Below, piece by piece: positions 17,196-24,670 of a stretch of DNA of 64,000 nucleotides. Origin of the DNA: Bacteroidales bacterium (GTDB lineage: Bacteria; Bacteroidota; Bacteroidia; Bacteroidales; UBA932); the NCBI GenBank assembly GCA_017938925.1, contig JAGBAO010000011.1, forward strand, positions 1 to 64,000, written 5' to 3'. The notes beneath the pieces are model-generated. The model saw only the letters and a list, made by a program, of their open reading frames with translations, was not told the DNA's origin and did not search any database. The first letter of the stretch is position 1, and each line of letters starts with the position of its first letter. Position numbers and translations under genes: made by a program.

Positions 17196-17550
17196 CAAGT
17201 CATCAGGGTTATACAGCAACCCATTAGATTAGACATCACCCCAATGATGTCTTTTCTTTTACCCATAACCTAACAGAGGGGGCATATCGTAACACCTCGG
17301 GGACTGTCCCAACAACCTCTTTCAAATCGTTCTTTACGCTGTATAACCTGATGACCAAAAGAACAGATTGCTTAGAGGTCAGGGTGACTGTCAAGATGGT
17401 TTACCCTGTGCTTATCAAGGTGAGGGCGTACACGCGTTTTCGCCTCGGTAAGATAGAGAAAGTCCGCAGTCATTATAGAAGATATTGGGGTATCTGATAC
17501 GATGACAAAGACTGAGCCGAAAGGCTGACTATCTCACCCCTCTGTTTTTT
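17196..17550 (+). ncRNA. Candidate structured non-coding RNA (about 355 nt)
   Basis: From the predicted start the sequence folds readily. TCATCAGGGTTATACAGC (17200-17217) is complementary to GCTGTATAACCTGATGA (17338-17354) with one bulged G. AGACATCA (17231-17238) pairs with TGATGTCT (17245-17252) and is followed by TTTTCTTTT, an internal terminator-like hairpin. CAGAGGGG (17274-17281) can pair with CCCCTCTG (17537-17544), directly before six Ts. CAGGGTGA..TTACCCTG and a GAGGCG/CGCCTC helix lie between. I could not match it to tmRNA, RNase P, SRP or 6S by conserved motifs. The ends are estimates. Confidence 0.55.
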
Positions 17551-17674
17551 CTTTCAACCACCTTACAAACTCCGCGCATTTGCGGAAATCCTCCCTGAAA
17601 GTTCGATAATCTGTAATACCACCGCACTCCATTTCACACGAGGAAGTTTCGAAAGAAATTTCCTCTTTTTTTTG

Positions 17675-17956
17675 TTATTTACCGCGGCGGTCGATCCAGA
17701 CCCACAGACGCCACATGAGCCATCCCCAGGCCAGGAAGAGGATTATGTGCAGCCAGAGAGGTACGGAGGTCTTATAGGCGTCGTCGTTGATGATCTTCTC
17801 GAATCCAGGTATGTCTGCGTAGTAATATGCTCCGGCTCCGAAATCGTAGCCTTCGACCACTCCCAGCCCTTTTGCTGCGATCACTATCGCGCAAATGACT
17901 ACGGCCACGACCATTATGGCCGTGACCGCAGGCAGAATCTTGTCTTTATGTTTCAT
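17675..17956 (-). CDS. Small membrane protein next to YeiH-type exporter
   Basis: This 93-residue protein has two hydrophobic segments (ILPAVTAIMVVAVVICAIVIAA and LWLHIILFLAWGWLMWRLWVW) separated by a loop of about 35 residues with GAGAYYYADIPGFEKI. Its start overlaps the stop of the upstream exporter gene by one base, so it is translated with it and may be an accessory subunit. Family unknown. Confidence 0.65.
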   Translation of the reverse strand: MKHKDKILPAVTAIMVVAVVICAIVIAAKGLGVVEGYDFGAGAYYYADIPGFEKIINDDAYKTSVPLWLHIILFLAWGWLMWRLWVWIDRRGK

Positions 17957-19296
17957 TATTTGTACAGTTCAAGCACAGGGATTTCGAAGATGACGCCCGA
18001 AAGCAGAAGCCATACGGCTAAGAATGTCAGAGCTATGTTGAACAGCTGGCCGACTATGTAGAGCCAGAGAACCTTGCCGCCGTGGAGCTGCTTTGCTATT
18101 TCACGGAAGTTGGTGTCCAGTCCGATGCTGGTGAACGCCAGGACAAACGCCCAGTTCTTGTACTGGTCGAGCACGGAGTTGATGGCCTTGACATCTGCAC
18201 TTCCTGCGAGCGGCTGGATCACGAATGACGCAACGAGAGAAGCGACAAAGAATCCTATGATGAACTTAGGGAAGCGTGTCCAGATCTCTCCTGCGCCGAC
18301 CTTCCTGTCAGAGTTCTTCTCGACCTTGGTTGCGAAGAATAGGGCCACGAAGAAGGCGATGAATCCGATCAGGATGTTCTGGATGCTCTTCACGAGTACT
18401 GCAGCCTGTTCTCCTTCTGGTCCGAGGGCGTTTCCTGCAAGCACGACTGCTCCGGTCGAATCCACGGTACCTCCGATCAGCGCTCCTCCCATGAGCGGAC
18501 TCATTCCAACAGCCTTGATGATCATAGGCTCGAAGACCATCATCAGGATGGTGAAGATGATGGAGATGGAAATGGCGATTCCCAGATCATTCTTCTTTGC
18601 ACCTGCTGCAGCTCCTGTGGCGATCGCTGCACTTGTTCCGCATACGGATGTTGCGGACGCGACTGTGATGACGAGAGGCTTGTTGTCGATCTTCAACACC
18701 TTTGTTCCGAACCACCACATGAAGATTATCACGATCGGCGTGACGACCCATGCGATTCCGAGGCCGTAGAGACCGAACTTTGCGATATTGCTGAAAAGGA
18801 CGCTGAAGCCCATCACCACAAGACCGGTCTTGATGTAGAATTCTGTGCGGATAGCAGGGCGGAGCCATGCCGGCACTCCCACGGTGTTGGATATCAGAAG
18901 TCCCACTATAAGTGCCCAGAATGCCCACTCAAGATATCTGTTGAGGGTGAATTCGGCGCTGATAAGGCGTACGGCAACGGCAAGCACGAACAACGCGGCG
19001 AATGCAGGAAGATATTCCCTGATCTTTCCTCCCTGAAGCTTTACGCCGGCTGTGAACAGCACACCCAGCACAAGGAAGGTGCGTGCAAACTTGATCCAGA
19101 AAGGAGCGGTGAACTGATCGAAAAGGGACTTCTTCTCCGCCACGTTCTCCCACAGATGCCAGGTTGAAAATTTAGCAGCACTGAAGTCAAATGCTCCTGT
19201 CAGTACGGAGATGATACCTGCGGAAATTATGATGAAACCGAGCCAGACGGCCAGCCAATCTTCTGTTTTCCAGAGTTTTGATAATGATGTTTTCAT
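17956..19296 (-). CDS. YeiH/UPF0324 family putative sulfate/sulfite exporter
   Basis: The 446-residue polytopic protein has about eleven membrane helices and the YeiH family blocks (ASATSVCGTSAAIATGAAA, GGTVDSTGAVVLAGNALG, WAFVLAFTSIGLDTNF). In enterobacteria, yeiH is linked to sulfite stress, and the family is called putative sulfate exporter. A divergent MarR gene starts 40 bp upstream. About 500 bp further on is an operon that probably consumes sulfite to make cysteate, so export of excess sulfite or sulfate is a reasonable inference. Confidence 0.8.
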   Translation of the reverse strand: MKTSLSKLWKTEDWLAVWLGFIIISAGIISVLTGAFDFSAAKFSTWHLWENVAEKKSLFDQFTAPFWIKFARTFLVLGVLFTAGVKLQGGKIREYLPAFAALFVLAVAVRLISAEFTLNRYLEWAFWALIVGLLISNTVGVPAWLRPAIRTEFYIKTGLVVMGFSVLFSNIAKFGLYGLGIAWVVTPIVIIFMWWFGTKVLKIDNKPLVITVASATSVCGTSAAIATGAAAGAKKNDLGIAISISIIFTILMMVFEPMIIKAVGMSPLMGGALIGGTVDSTGAVVLAGNALGPEGEQAAVLVKSIQNILIGFIAFFVALFFATKVEKNSDRKVGAGEIWTRFPKFIIGFFVASLVASFVIQPLAGSADVKAINSVLDQYKNWAFVLAFTSIGLDTNFREIAKQLHGGKVLWLYIVGQLFNIALTFLAVWLLLSGVIFEIPVLELYK

Positions 19297-19304
19297 TTTT
19301 TTAT

Positions 19305-19312
19305 CTATTTTT
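19305..19312 (+). promoter_or_regulatory. TATTTTTG promoter box for the MarR gene
   Basis: TATTTTTG matches TAnnTTTG and is 24 bp before the ATG at 19337. It sits inside the 40-bp gap shared with the divergent exporter gene, so a regulator bound here could control both directions. Confidence 0.65.
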
Positions 19313-19336
19313 GTAAAAATTCTTTACTGTATACCT

Positions 19337-19774
19337 ATGTTACTATCTAAGGAAGTCACCGTCGAAATCCATCTTACCGGCTGCAGGCTCAGGCAGTATA
19401 TCGCACTCATGCTCAGAAAAGAGGAGATTCCTCTCACGCCGGAGCAGTTCATGCTGATCGACCTTCTGTGGAATCTGGGCGAAATGACCCAGCAGCAGCT
19501 TGCAGACCAGCTTCAGAAAGACAAGAACTCCGTGACGCAGCTGGTTGATGCCTTGGAGCGCAAAGGCTTTGTCGAAAGACGTCGCAATCTCCAGGACCGC
19601 AGGTCGAACACGCTGGTTCTGACCGAAAAGGCCGAGCATCTGAAGATGGAGGCCAAGCGCAAGGGCATACTGATCATGGACAGGATGCTGGAAGGCATCA
19701 CCGAAGAAGAACAGCGCACCCTGCTGACCATATTGCGCAAGATCAGTGACAATATGTATCTTCCTGAGCTTTAG
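19337..19774 (+). CDS. MarR family transcriptional regulator
   Basis: This 145-residue winged-helix dimer has the family core: LTPEQFMLIDLLWNLGEMTQQQLADQLQKDKNSVTQLVDALERKGFVERR then the wing DRRSNTLVLTEKAE. The ATG at 19337 is preferred to an in-frame start at 19211 inside the divergent gene. Such regulators usually control the adjacent divergent gene and respond to small anions or oxidants, so regulation of the YeiH exporter is inferred. Its end overlaps the converging cysteate synthase gene by four bases. Confidence 0.85.
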   Translation: MLLSKEVTVEIHLTGCRLRQYIALMLRKEEIPLTPEQFMLIDLLWNLGEMTQQQLADQLQKDKNSVTQLVDALERKGFVERRRNLQDRRSNTLVLTEKAEHLKMEAKRKGILIMDRMLEGITEEEQRTLLTILRKISDNMYLPEL

Positions 19775-21057
19775 AACAGCTGTTTCACTGCAGCGATGAT
19801 CTCCTCTGCCGGAAGGTCAGGGTCCAGAATCAGTTGAGGACGTGCATATACCACCTTCTGCCCTGATCTGGCCAGTTCCTCGCCGCCTCCTGTTATGTTG
19901 AGCATAATCATCTCGTCTTTCTTCACGGCACCTTCCCTGACCGCCTGTGCAAGTGATGCTACAGCGACTGCCGGTGCGTCGTGGATATCTATGCCCTCAA
20001 GCTCCTGGAATCTCTTCTTCCAGAATCTGAGCTGCTCGTTTGTGACCTTGAACATGTCTCCTCCTGCATCTTCCATGGCATCGAAGAGGCCTCCGGCCAG
20101 CGAATATGGCGGCTTCCTGTTCGAGAGCACCTTGGCGTCGATGTCGGCTGCAGCCTTGCGGGCCTGATCGGGAGTCATCTCCACCAGCTGGCGGGAATGC
20201 TGTTTCCACGAGTCATACATGATGGTGAACGGATCGTTCTGGGATGGATAGAGACGCATCTTATGCGATCCCCAGCGGCCGTCTCCGATCAGTCTGAGGT
20301 TGTTCTCCCACACCGCAATGGTGCCTGTTCCGCTGCCGATGGCCTGGAAATATGCATCAGGAATCCTTCCGGTCTTTTCCACAGCCGACAGCAGGGTAGA
20401 GCCCATGCCGTCGCGTCTGGCAGCATTCTTCGCTCCTCCTTCGGCCATAAAAGCCGGATCAGTGCACACCTTGTCGGACAGGGCTATGGCATCGAAATAA
20501 TCTGATCCCTTGGGGGAGGCGATGATCTTCACGCAGTCATTCAACGGCTCGCTGAACCACAGTGCATCCATGTTGTCCTCAGGTATGGAGATGAGAAGAG
20601 GAATGCGGTTGTCCGAGCAGACCTTGGCAAATGCCCGGGCCGTATTGCCCGCAGAAGCCACGACGAGGATCCTTTCATTGGCAGGATCACGCCTTCCGCA
20701 TACGGAATAGGCCTCTGTCTCCTTGAATGAGCAGGTCCTCATCCTTGCCCCTTTTTCCGGCCACCATCCAGAGAATGTTATGTACAGATTGCTGAGCCCG
20801 AGTTCGGCAGCGAGAGCTTCGCTTTTATATGTTACCGGAGCGCAGGACCCTTTCAGCGTCCTCTTCACGGGAAGCCAGTCTGCATATCTGTAAAGTCCGT
20901 CCAGGTCTTCGCGAGGAGTGAACCGGCGGTTTTCATAGACCGCACGCACGAGAGACGGGGACTCCGCCTGAGGATCGGCAAGAGTCCATCCCTTGTCTTC
21001 GAATTCGTGGCCGTCGGCCACATTCATAAGGTTATATCTTGTTCCTTCGAATCCCAT
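19771..21057 (-). CDS. Cysteate synthase (threonine synthase-like, PLP-dependent)
   Basis: This 428-residue fold-type II PLP enzyme resembles threonine synthase and methanogen-type cysteate synthase. Visible are the PLP lysine in SFKETEA (Lys112), the phosphate/PLP loop SAGNTARAF, a Gly-rich GSGTG loop and NITGGGEE near the C-terminus. Cysteate synthase makes L-cysteate from O-phosphoserine and sulfite. It lies 5 bp downstream of a cysteate-acyltransferase-like gene, which supports a role in sulfonolipid (capnine) synthesis. Threonine synthase is the alternative, but the context argues against it. Confidence 0.8.
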   Translation of the reverse strand: MGFEGTRYNLMNVADGHEFEDKGWTLADPQAESPSLVRAVYENRRFTPREDLDGLYRYADWLPVKRTLKGSCAPVTYKSEALAAELGLSNLYITFSGWWPEKGARMRTCSFKETEAYSVCGRRDPANERILVVASAGNTARAFAKVCSDNRIPLLISIPEDNMDALWFSEPLNDCVKIIASPKGSDYFDAIALSDKVCTDPAFMAEGGAKNAARRDGMGSTLLSAVEKTGRIPDAYFQAIGSGTGTIAVWENNLRLIGDGRWGSHKMRLYPSQNDPFTIMYDSWKQHSRQLVEMTPDQARKAAADIDAKVLSNRKPPYSLAGGLFDAMEDAGGDMFKVTNEQLRFWKKRFQELEGIDIHDAPAVAVASLAQAVREGAVKKDEMIMLNITGGGEELARSGQKVVYARPQLILDPDLPAEEIIAAVKQLF

Positions 21058-21062
21058 GGCAG

Positions 21063-22328
21063 TTATCTCAGCAGAGCCATGTTTGGCATTTCCTTGTCGA
21101 ACTCTCCGCGGTCGAGTCTCTCCTTCATGTCCTTGAATGCGGCAAGTGTCCTTTCGACATCCTCCATGCTGTGTGCCGCAGTCGGAATGACGCGGAATAT
21201 CACCATTCCCGGAGGAATCACAGGGTAGATCACCACAGAGCAGAAGATATGGTATTCCTCGCGAAGGGCGACTGCGATATTCGCAGCCTGGTTCACTCCT
21301 GCCTTCACATGAACAGGTGTCACGCAGGCTTCTGCCGGACCGATTTCGAGTCCAAGCTCGCGGAATCCTTCCTGAAGTCGTCTTGTGACCTTCCAGAGCT
21401 GGGCGCGGAGGGCGTCTCCCTCAGGGCTGTCGATGATGTCGAGCCTCTTGAGACATCCTTCCACGATAGGCATAGGAAGCGACTTTGCATATATCTGAGA
21501 ACGCATGTTGTATTTCAGGTAGTCGATGATGTCCTTGTCCGCTGCGACGAAGCCTCCGATGATCGCCATGGACTTGGCATATGCACCTATATAGATGTCG
21601 ATCTCATCCATCACGCCGAAATGCTCCGACGTTCCGCGGCCATGCTCTCCCATTACGCCGAATCCGTGGGCGTCGTCGATCATGATACGGAACTGGTACT
21701 TCTTCTTGAGGGCGGCAATCTGGTCGAGGATTCCGAGTGCTCCGGTCATGCCGAATACTCCCTCTGTGATAAGAAGTACTCCACCGCCCTTCTTCTCCGC
21801 CTCTTCGCATGCTTTTGCAATGACTCTCTCGCAATCCTTGATGTCGTTGTGGCGGAATTTGTATTTGCTTCCGATGTGCAGCCTTATACCGTCCAGCAGA
21901 CATGCGTGGTCTTCTGCATCATAGACGATCACGTCGTGACGGCTCACGAGGGCATCGATGGTAGAGACGATTCCCTGATATCCGAAGTTGAACTCGAAAG
22001 CGGCCTCCTTCTTCTCGAAAGCGGCAAGACGTCGCTCAAGTTCTTCATGGAGATGGGTCTGGCCTGTCATCATTCGGCTTCCCATAGGATATGCAAGACC
22101 CCAGCGGGCTGCTGCCTCTGCGTCAGCCTTGCGGATTTCAGGATGGTTTGCCAGGCCGAGGTAGTTGTTGAGGCTCCAGCACAGCACGTCCTGTCCGTTG
22201 AATCTCATGTGCGGACCGAGTTCGCCTTCCAGACGGGGGAATGCGAAATATCCTTCTGCCTTCTCGCGGTACTGGCCGATAGGGCCTCCGGTCGATTTCC
22301 TTATTCTGTCAAAAATGTCTGTGTACAT
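21063..22328 (-). CDS. Alpha-oxoamine synthase, likely cysteate acyltransferase for sulfonolipids
   Basis: The 421-residue protein belongs to the serine-palmitoyltransferase / KBL / BioF family. PLP contacts are seen as His141 (DAEDHACLLDG), the DDAHGFGVMG motif (Asp219, His221) and the lysine in AYAKSMAIIGGF (Lys252). In Bacteroidota a close group condenses cysteate with acyl-ACP or acyl-CoA to 3-ketocapnine, the first step of sulfonolipid synthesis. Another group makes sphingolipids from serine. Coupling to a cysteate synthase gene favours cysteate as substrate. The gene starts with MYTDIFDRIRKSTGGPIGQY. Confidence 0.85.
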   Translation of the reverse strand: MYTDIFDRIRKSTGGPIGQYREKAEGYFAFPRLEGELGPHMRFNGQDVLCWSLNNYLGLANHPEIRKADAEAAARWGLAYPMGSRMMTGQTHLHEELERRLAAFEKKEAAFEFNFGYQGIVSTIDALVSRHDVIVYDAEDHACLLDGIRLHIGSKYKFRHNDIKDCERVIAKACEEAEKKGGGVLLITEGVFGMTGALGILDQIAALKKKYQFRIMIDDAHGFGVMGEHGRGTSEHFGVMDEIDIYIGAYAKSMAIIGGFVAADKDIIDYLKYNMRSQIYAKSLPMPIVEGCLKRLDIIDSPEGDALRAQLWKVTRRLQEGFRELGLEIGPAEACVTPVHVKAGVNQAANIAVALREEYHIFCSVVIYPVIPPGMVIFRVIPTAAHSMEDVERTLAAFKDMKERLDRGEFDKEMPNMALLR

Positions 22329-22348
22329 GTCGGTTTATGTTTTAATGG

Positions 22349-23416
22349 TTATTTACGTTGTCTTGATACGAGTCCCATGAGTCTGAACAGGAACTTTGGA
22401 AGAGGCTTTTCCGGATTGCGGCTGCTCATGTCTATGAACCAGCCCAGCTTCTTGACCACCGGCACCTTATGCGTCTCCACGAATTCTATAAGAGTGCCGT
22501 CCGGATCTTCGATATATGTGAAATGGCCGGAAGCGTCTCCCATGTCGAACTTTCTTCCGTCAGGGCAGCTGTCCACCGTGAACGGATGGCCGTGCTCCCT
22601 GCAGAATTCTCCCAGGGCAGTCATGTTCGTGACGTCGAAGCAGACCTGGATGAATCCCGGGTCTCCCCAGTAGCGTCCTTCATATATCTTTCGCGGGGTC
22701 AGTTCCAGAGCCTGGACAAGCTCGATGGTCGAATCGCCGAAGAGTTCGGCAAACGCTCCCTTGCGTTTTGGAGAGGCAAGGATCACGCGGCGGCACTTCC
22801 TGTTTGCTCCAGGCATGATGTCATGCTCGCTGAAAATTCCGGTGGAGTCGCTCCTGACGATGCTGTATCCGAGGACCTCGCTGTAGAACTTCACGGAGGC
22901 CTCCATATCGGAGACTCCTATCACGGCACCGGCCATTCCTCCCGTAAGACGGCCCTGGTTGATGAATACATTCTTGTTCTCCACAATCTGGAATATGTTT
23001 CCGTAGAGATCCTTGACGTAGAAGCATGGAGTGCCGTCCGGAAGGACTTCCGGGCTGGTGCAGTGCTCCCACTTGACGGACAGTTCGCGGTGGAAGGCAG
23101 CGACGTCGCAGCAGTTGAGCTTAGCTGCGAATATTCCCAGGTCTCCCACCGATATGGTGAACGGGCAGGCGACAGGCTTGCGCTTGGAATACTGCCAGAT
23201 CTCGAATCCGCCGCCGCCCTGAAGGCTTACGGCGATGCACGCGTGCCTCTGCTGAGGCTTTCCGCCGGTATATGGCAGCATCCTTTCCGCCACCGTGTCG
23301 TCTTCCAGAATCTTCACGTCGATGCCGAACATGTCGATATACCAGTCCCAGGACTTTCTGAAGTCTTCCGTGCCGACTCCGATCTGCTGGATTCCGGAAA
23401 TCATGAAATTATCCAT
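22349..23416 (-). CDS. Two-domain VOC (glyoxalase-fold) protein
   Basis: The 355-residue protein has two VOC modules: residues about 5-150 (ISGIQQIGVGTEDFRKSWDW ... FYVKDLYGNIFQIVE) and 160-330 (GAVIGVSDMEASVKFYSEVLG ... YIEDPDGTLIEFVE). The terminal Glu of each module fits metal binding. VOC proteins include lyases, isomerases and dioxygenases. It is the first gene of the operon with the acyltransferase and cysteate synthase, 20 bp upstream, so a step in sulfonolipid or sulfonate metabolism is inferred; the reaction is unknown. Confidence 0.75.
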   Translation of the reverse strand: MDNFMISGIQQIGVGTEDFRKSWDWYIDMFGIDVKILEDDTVAERMLPYTGGKPQQRHACIAVSLQGGGGFEIWQYSKRKPVACPFTISVGDLGIFAAKLNCCDVAAFHRELSVKWEHCTSPEVLPDGTPCFYVKDLYGNIFQIVENKNVFINQGRLTGGMAGAVIGVSDMEASVKFYSEVLGYSIVRSDSTGIFSEHDIMPGANRKCRRVILASPKRKGAFAELFGDSTIELVQALELTPRKIYEGRYWGDPGFIQVCFDVTNMTALGEFCREHGHPFTVDSCPDGRKFDMGDASGHFTYIEDPDGTLIEFVETHKVPVVKKLGWFIDMSSRNPEKPLPKFLFRLMGLVSRQRK

Positions 23417-23493
23417 AAGTGCAATTCTCTTTTAATATGGTAAATCAATATATTGTATCTTAATATATAGTAAGTGTATTTACTATCGGGGTG

Positions 23494-23501
23494 CAAAGGT
23501 A
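23494..23501 (-). promoter_or_regulatory. TACCTTTG promoter box for the sulfonolipid operon
   Basis: On the minus strand TACCTTTG is an exact -7 box, 78 bp before the VOC start codon at 23416. A strong -33 element was not found at N19. Confidence 0.6.
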
Positions 23502-23558
23502 TTAAAAAAATTGGAATTCCTTCGAATTTTGTATCTTCGCATGCAAAACAGCGGTAAT

Positions 23559-24191
23559 ATGGACAGAATGATTTCAGCCGGACTGGAACAGTGCATTGCC
23601 GACATGAGGGAGGCCGTGCATAATGGAAAAATGACTCTGGATGCTCAGACAAGGGCATATGATATTCTGGAATATCTTCTGGAAGTACTTGCTGGCGAGG
23701 TGGTTACGGACGGTTGTGGCACAGCCTCCGAAGATGATGCCCGGGCTGGCATGACAGCCTCAGCTGAGGCATTCCTGTCTGCATATTCCGAATGCTCGGA
23801 CAAGTTGTCGGCAGCATATGACGGGAATCAGCTGAGGGAGGAGTCGGATGTACAGCTCAAGCCGTTCATAAAGGCTTTGAAGGAGGCTGAGGACCGTCTC
23901 GGGACTATGACGGATCTCCACGACTGCGCAAAAAGGACCTATGAAATCTGGACGGGTGCCGGTTTCTTTGCCCGTCAGAAGGCTCTTCGCATTCTGCGTC
24001 AGAAGGCAGGATTCCGCCTTGAGTCCAAGCGTATAGGGAATTATGTGGCCAAGACCTTCGACCTAATGAATGAGTCAGCAGCTGCATATGCACGTGCCCA
24101 GCAGGCCCTCTTTGCCGCAGACCGTTCCTATAAGATCAGGCCCGGCATATATGGCGAGATCGCCGCTGCACTTAAACCCAAACGTTCTTAA
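23559..24191 (+). CDS. Hypothetical helical cytoplasmic protein
   Basis: I do not recognise the family. The 210-residue protein is highly helical and charged, without signal peptide or membrane segment. A promoter-like TATCTTCG at 23532-23539 with TTGG 17 bp upstream suggests the ATG at 23559 (MDRMISAGLEQ); starts at 23541 (MQNSG) or 23511 (TTG) are less likely. The next gene begins 11 bp after its stop. Confidence 0.6.
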   Translation: MDRMISAGLEQCIADMREAVHNGKMTLDAQTRAYDILEYLLEVLAGEVVTDGCGTASEDDARAGMTASAEAFLSAYSECSDKLSAAYDGNQLREESDVQLKPFIKALKEAEDRLGTMTDLHDCAKRTYEIWTGAGFFARQKALRILRQKAGFRLESKRIGNYVAKTFDLMNESAAAYARAQQALFAADRSYKIRPGIYGEIAAALKPKRS

Positions 24192-24202
24192 CATCGGTGA
24201 AC

Positions 24203-24493
24203 ATGAATTTTTCAGGCATAATCATAGGTTTCGCGACCTTCCTCATAATAGGTCTCTTCCATCCGATAGTGATCAAGGCTGAGTACCATTTCGGCAAGCG
24301 TTGCTGGTGGCTCTTCGCCCTTGCCGGCGTGCTCTTCGGAGCCTTGTCGCTGTTCCTTGACAGCACCCTGTGGGCAAGCATTTCAGGAGTGACCGCCTTC
24401 TCCAGCTTCTGGTCCATCCACGAACTCTTCGAGCAGGAAAACAGGGTGAAGAAAGGCTGGTTCCCGGCCAATCCCAAGCGTCGTAAGTCCTGA
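24203..24493 (+). CDS. DUF4491-like small membrane protein
   Basis: This 96-residue protein has three hydrophobic stretches (IIIGFATFLIIGLFHPIVI, WWLFALAGVLFGALSLFL, SISGVTAFSSFWSIHELFEQ) and ends in basic PNPKRRKS. It resembles DUF4491 proteins: GFATFLIIGLFHPIVIKAEYH is the typical start, and HELFEQ with a following Arg/Lys tail is the typical end. Function is unknown. It is co-directional with, and 11 bp after, the preceding gene. Confidence 0.7.
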   Translation: MNFSGIIIGFATFLIIGLFHPIVIKAEYHFGKRCWWLFALAGVLFGALSLFLDSTLWASISGVTAFSSFWSIHELFEQENRVKKGWFPANPKRRKS

Positions 24494-24527
24494 GGTCCTG
24501 ATCTGCTGATTATTCAAAATGTTCTTG

Positions 24528-24617
24528 AAATCTCGGGGAAACCGGGGATTTTGATAGAAAAAATCTCGGGGGAATCGGGGATTTGGGTGTATAAAATCTC
24601 GGGGGAATCGGGAAATA
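24528..24617 (+). promoter_or_regulatory. Three 24-bp operator-like repeats at exact 33-bp spacing
   Basis: Copies begin at 24528, 24561 and 24594. Each starts AAATCTCGGGGGAATCGGGG (or close to it); the first two end GATTT, while the third is weaker at its end. The 33-bp period equals three helical turns, so bound proteins would line up on one DNA face. The array lies just upstream of the ATPase promoter and is probably its regulatory site. Confidence 0.75.
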
Positions 24618-24652
24618 TTTTTGTTAGTTGTTGATTATCTGTAATTTATCAC

Positions 24653-24660
24653 TATATTTG
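24653..24660 (+). promoter_or_regulatory. TATATTTG promoter box for the DUF4143 ATPase
   Basis: An exact TAnnTTTG box lies 10 bp before the ATG at 24671, giving a very short leader. Three phased repeats sit 36-125 bp upstream. Confidence 0.7.
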
Positions 24661-24670
24661 CTGATAAATT

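Noticed and set aside
17196-17550. RNase P RNA, tmRNA or 6S RNA
   Set aside because: An AGAAAGTCC-like string is present, but the other conserved RNase P regions, the tmRNA tRNA-like end and the 6S fold were not recognised. Left unassigned.
21039-22673. A 544-codon plus-strand frame opposite the sulfonolipid genes
   Set aside because: The minus strand holds three well-motivated enzymes with PLP and VOC motifs; the plus frame has none and is a GC-related shadow.
24520-24620. CRISPR array before the DUF4143 ATPase
   Set aside because: The repeat units leave spacers of only 9 bp and there are no cas genes, so phased operator sites fit better.
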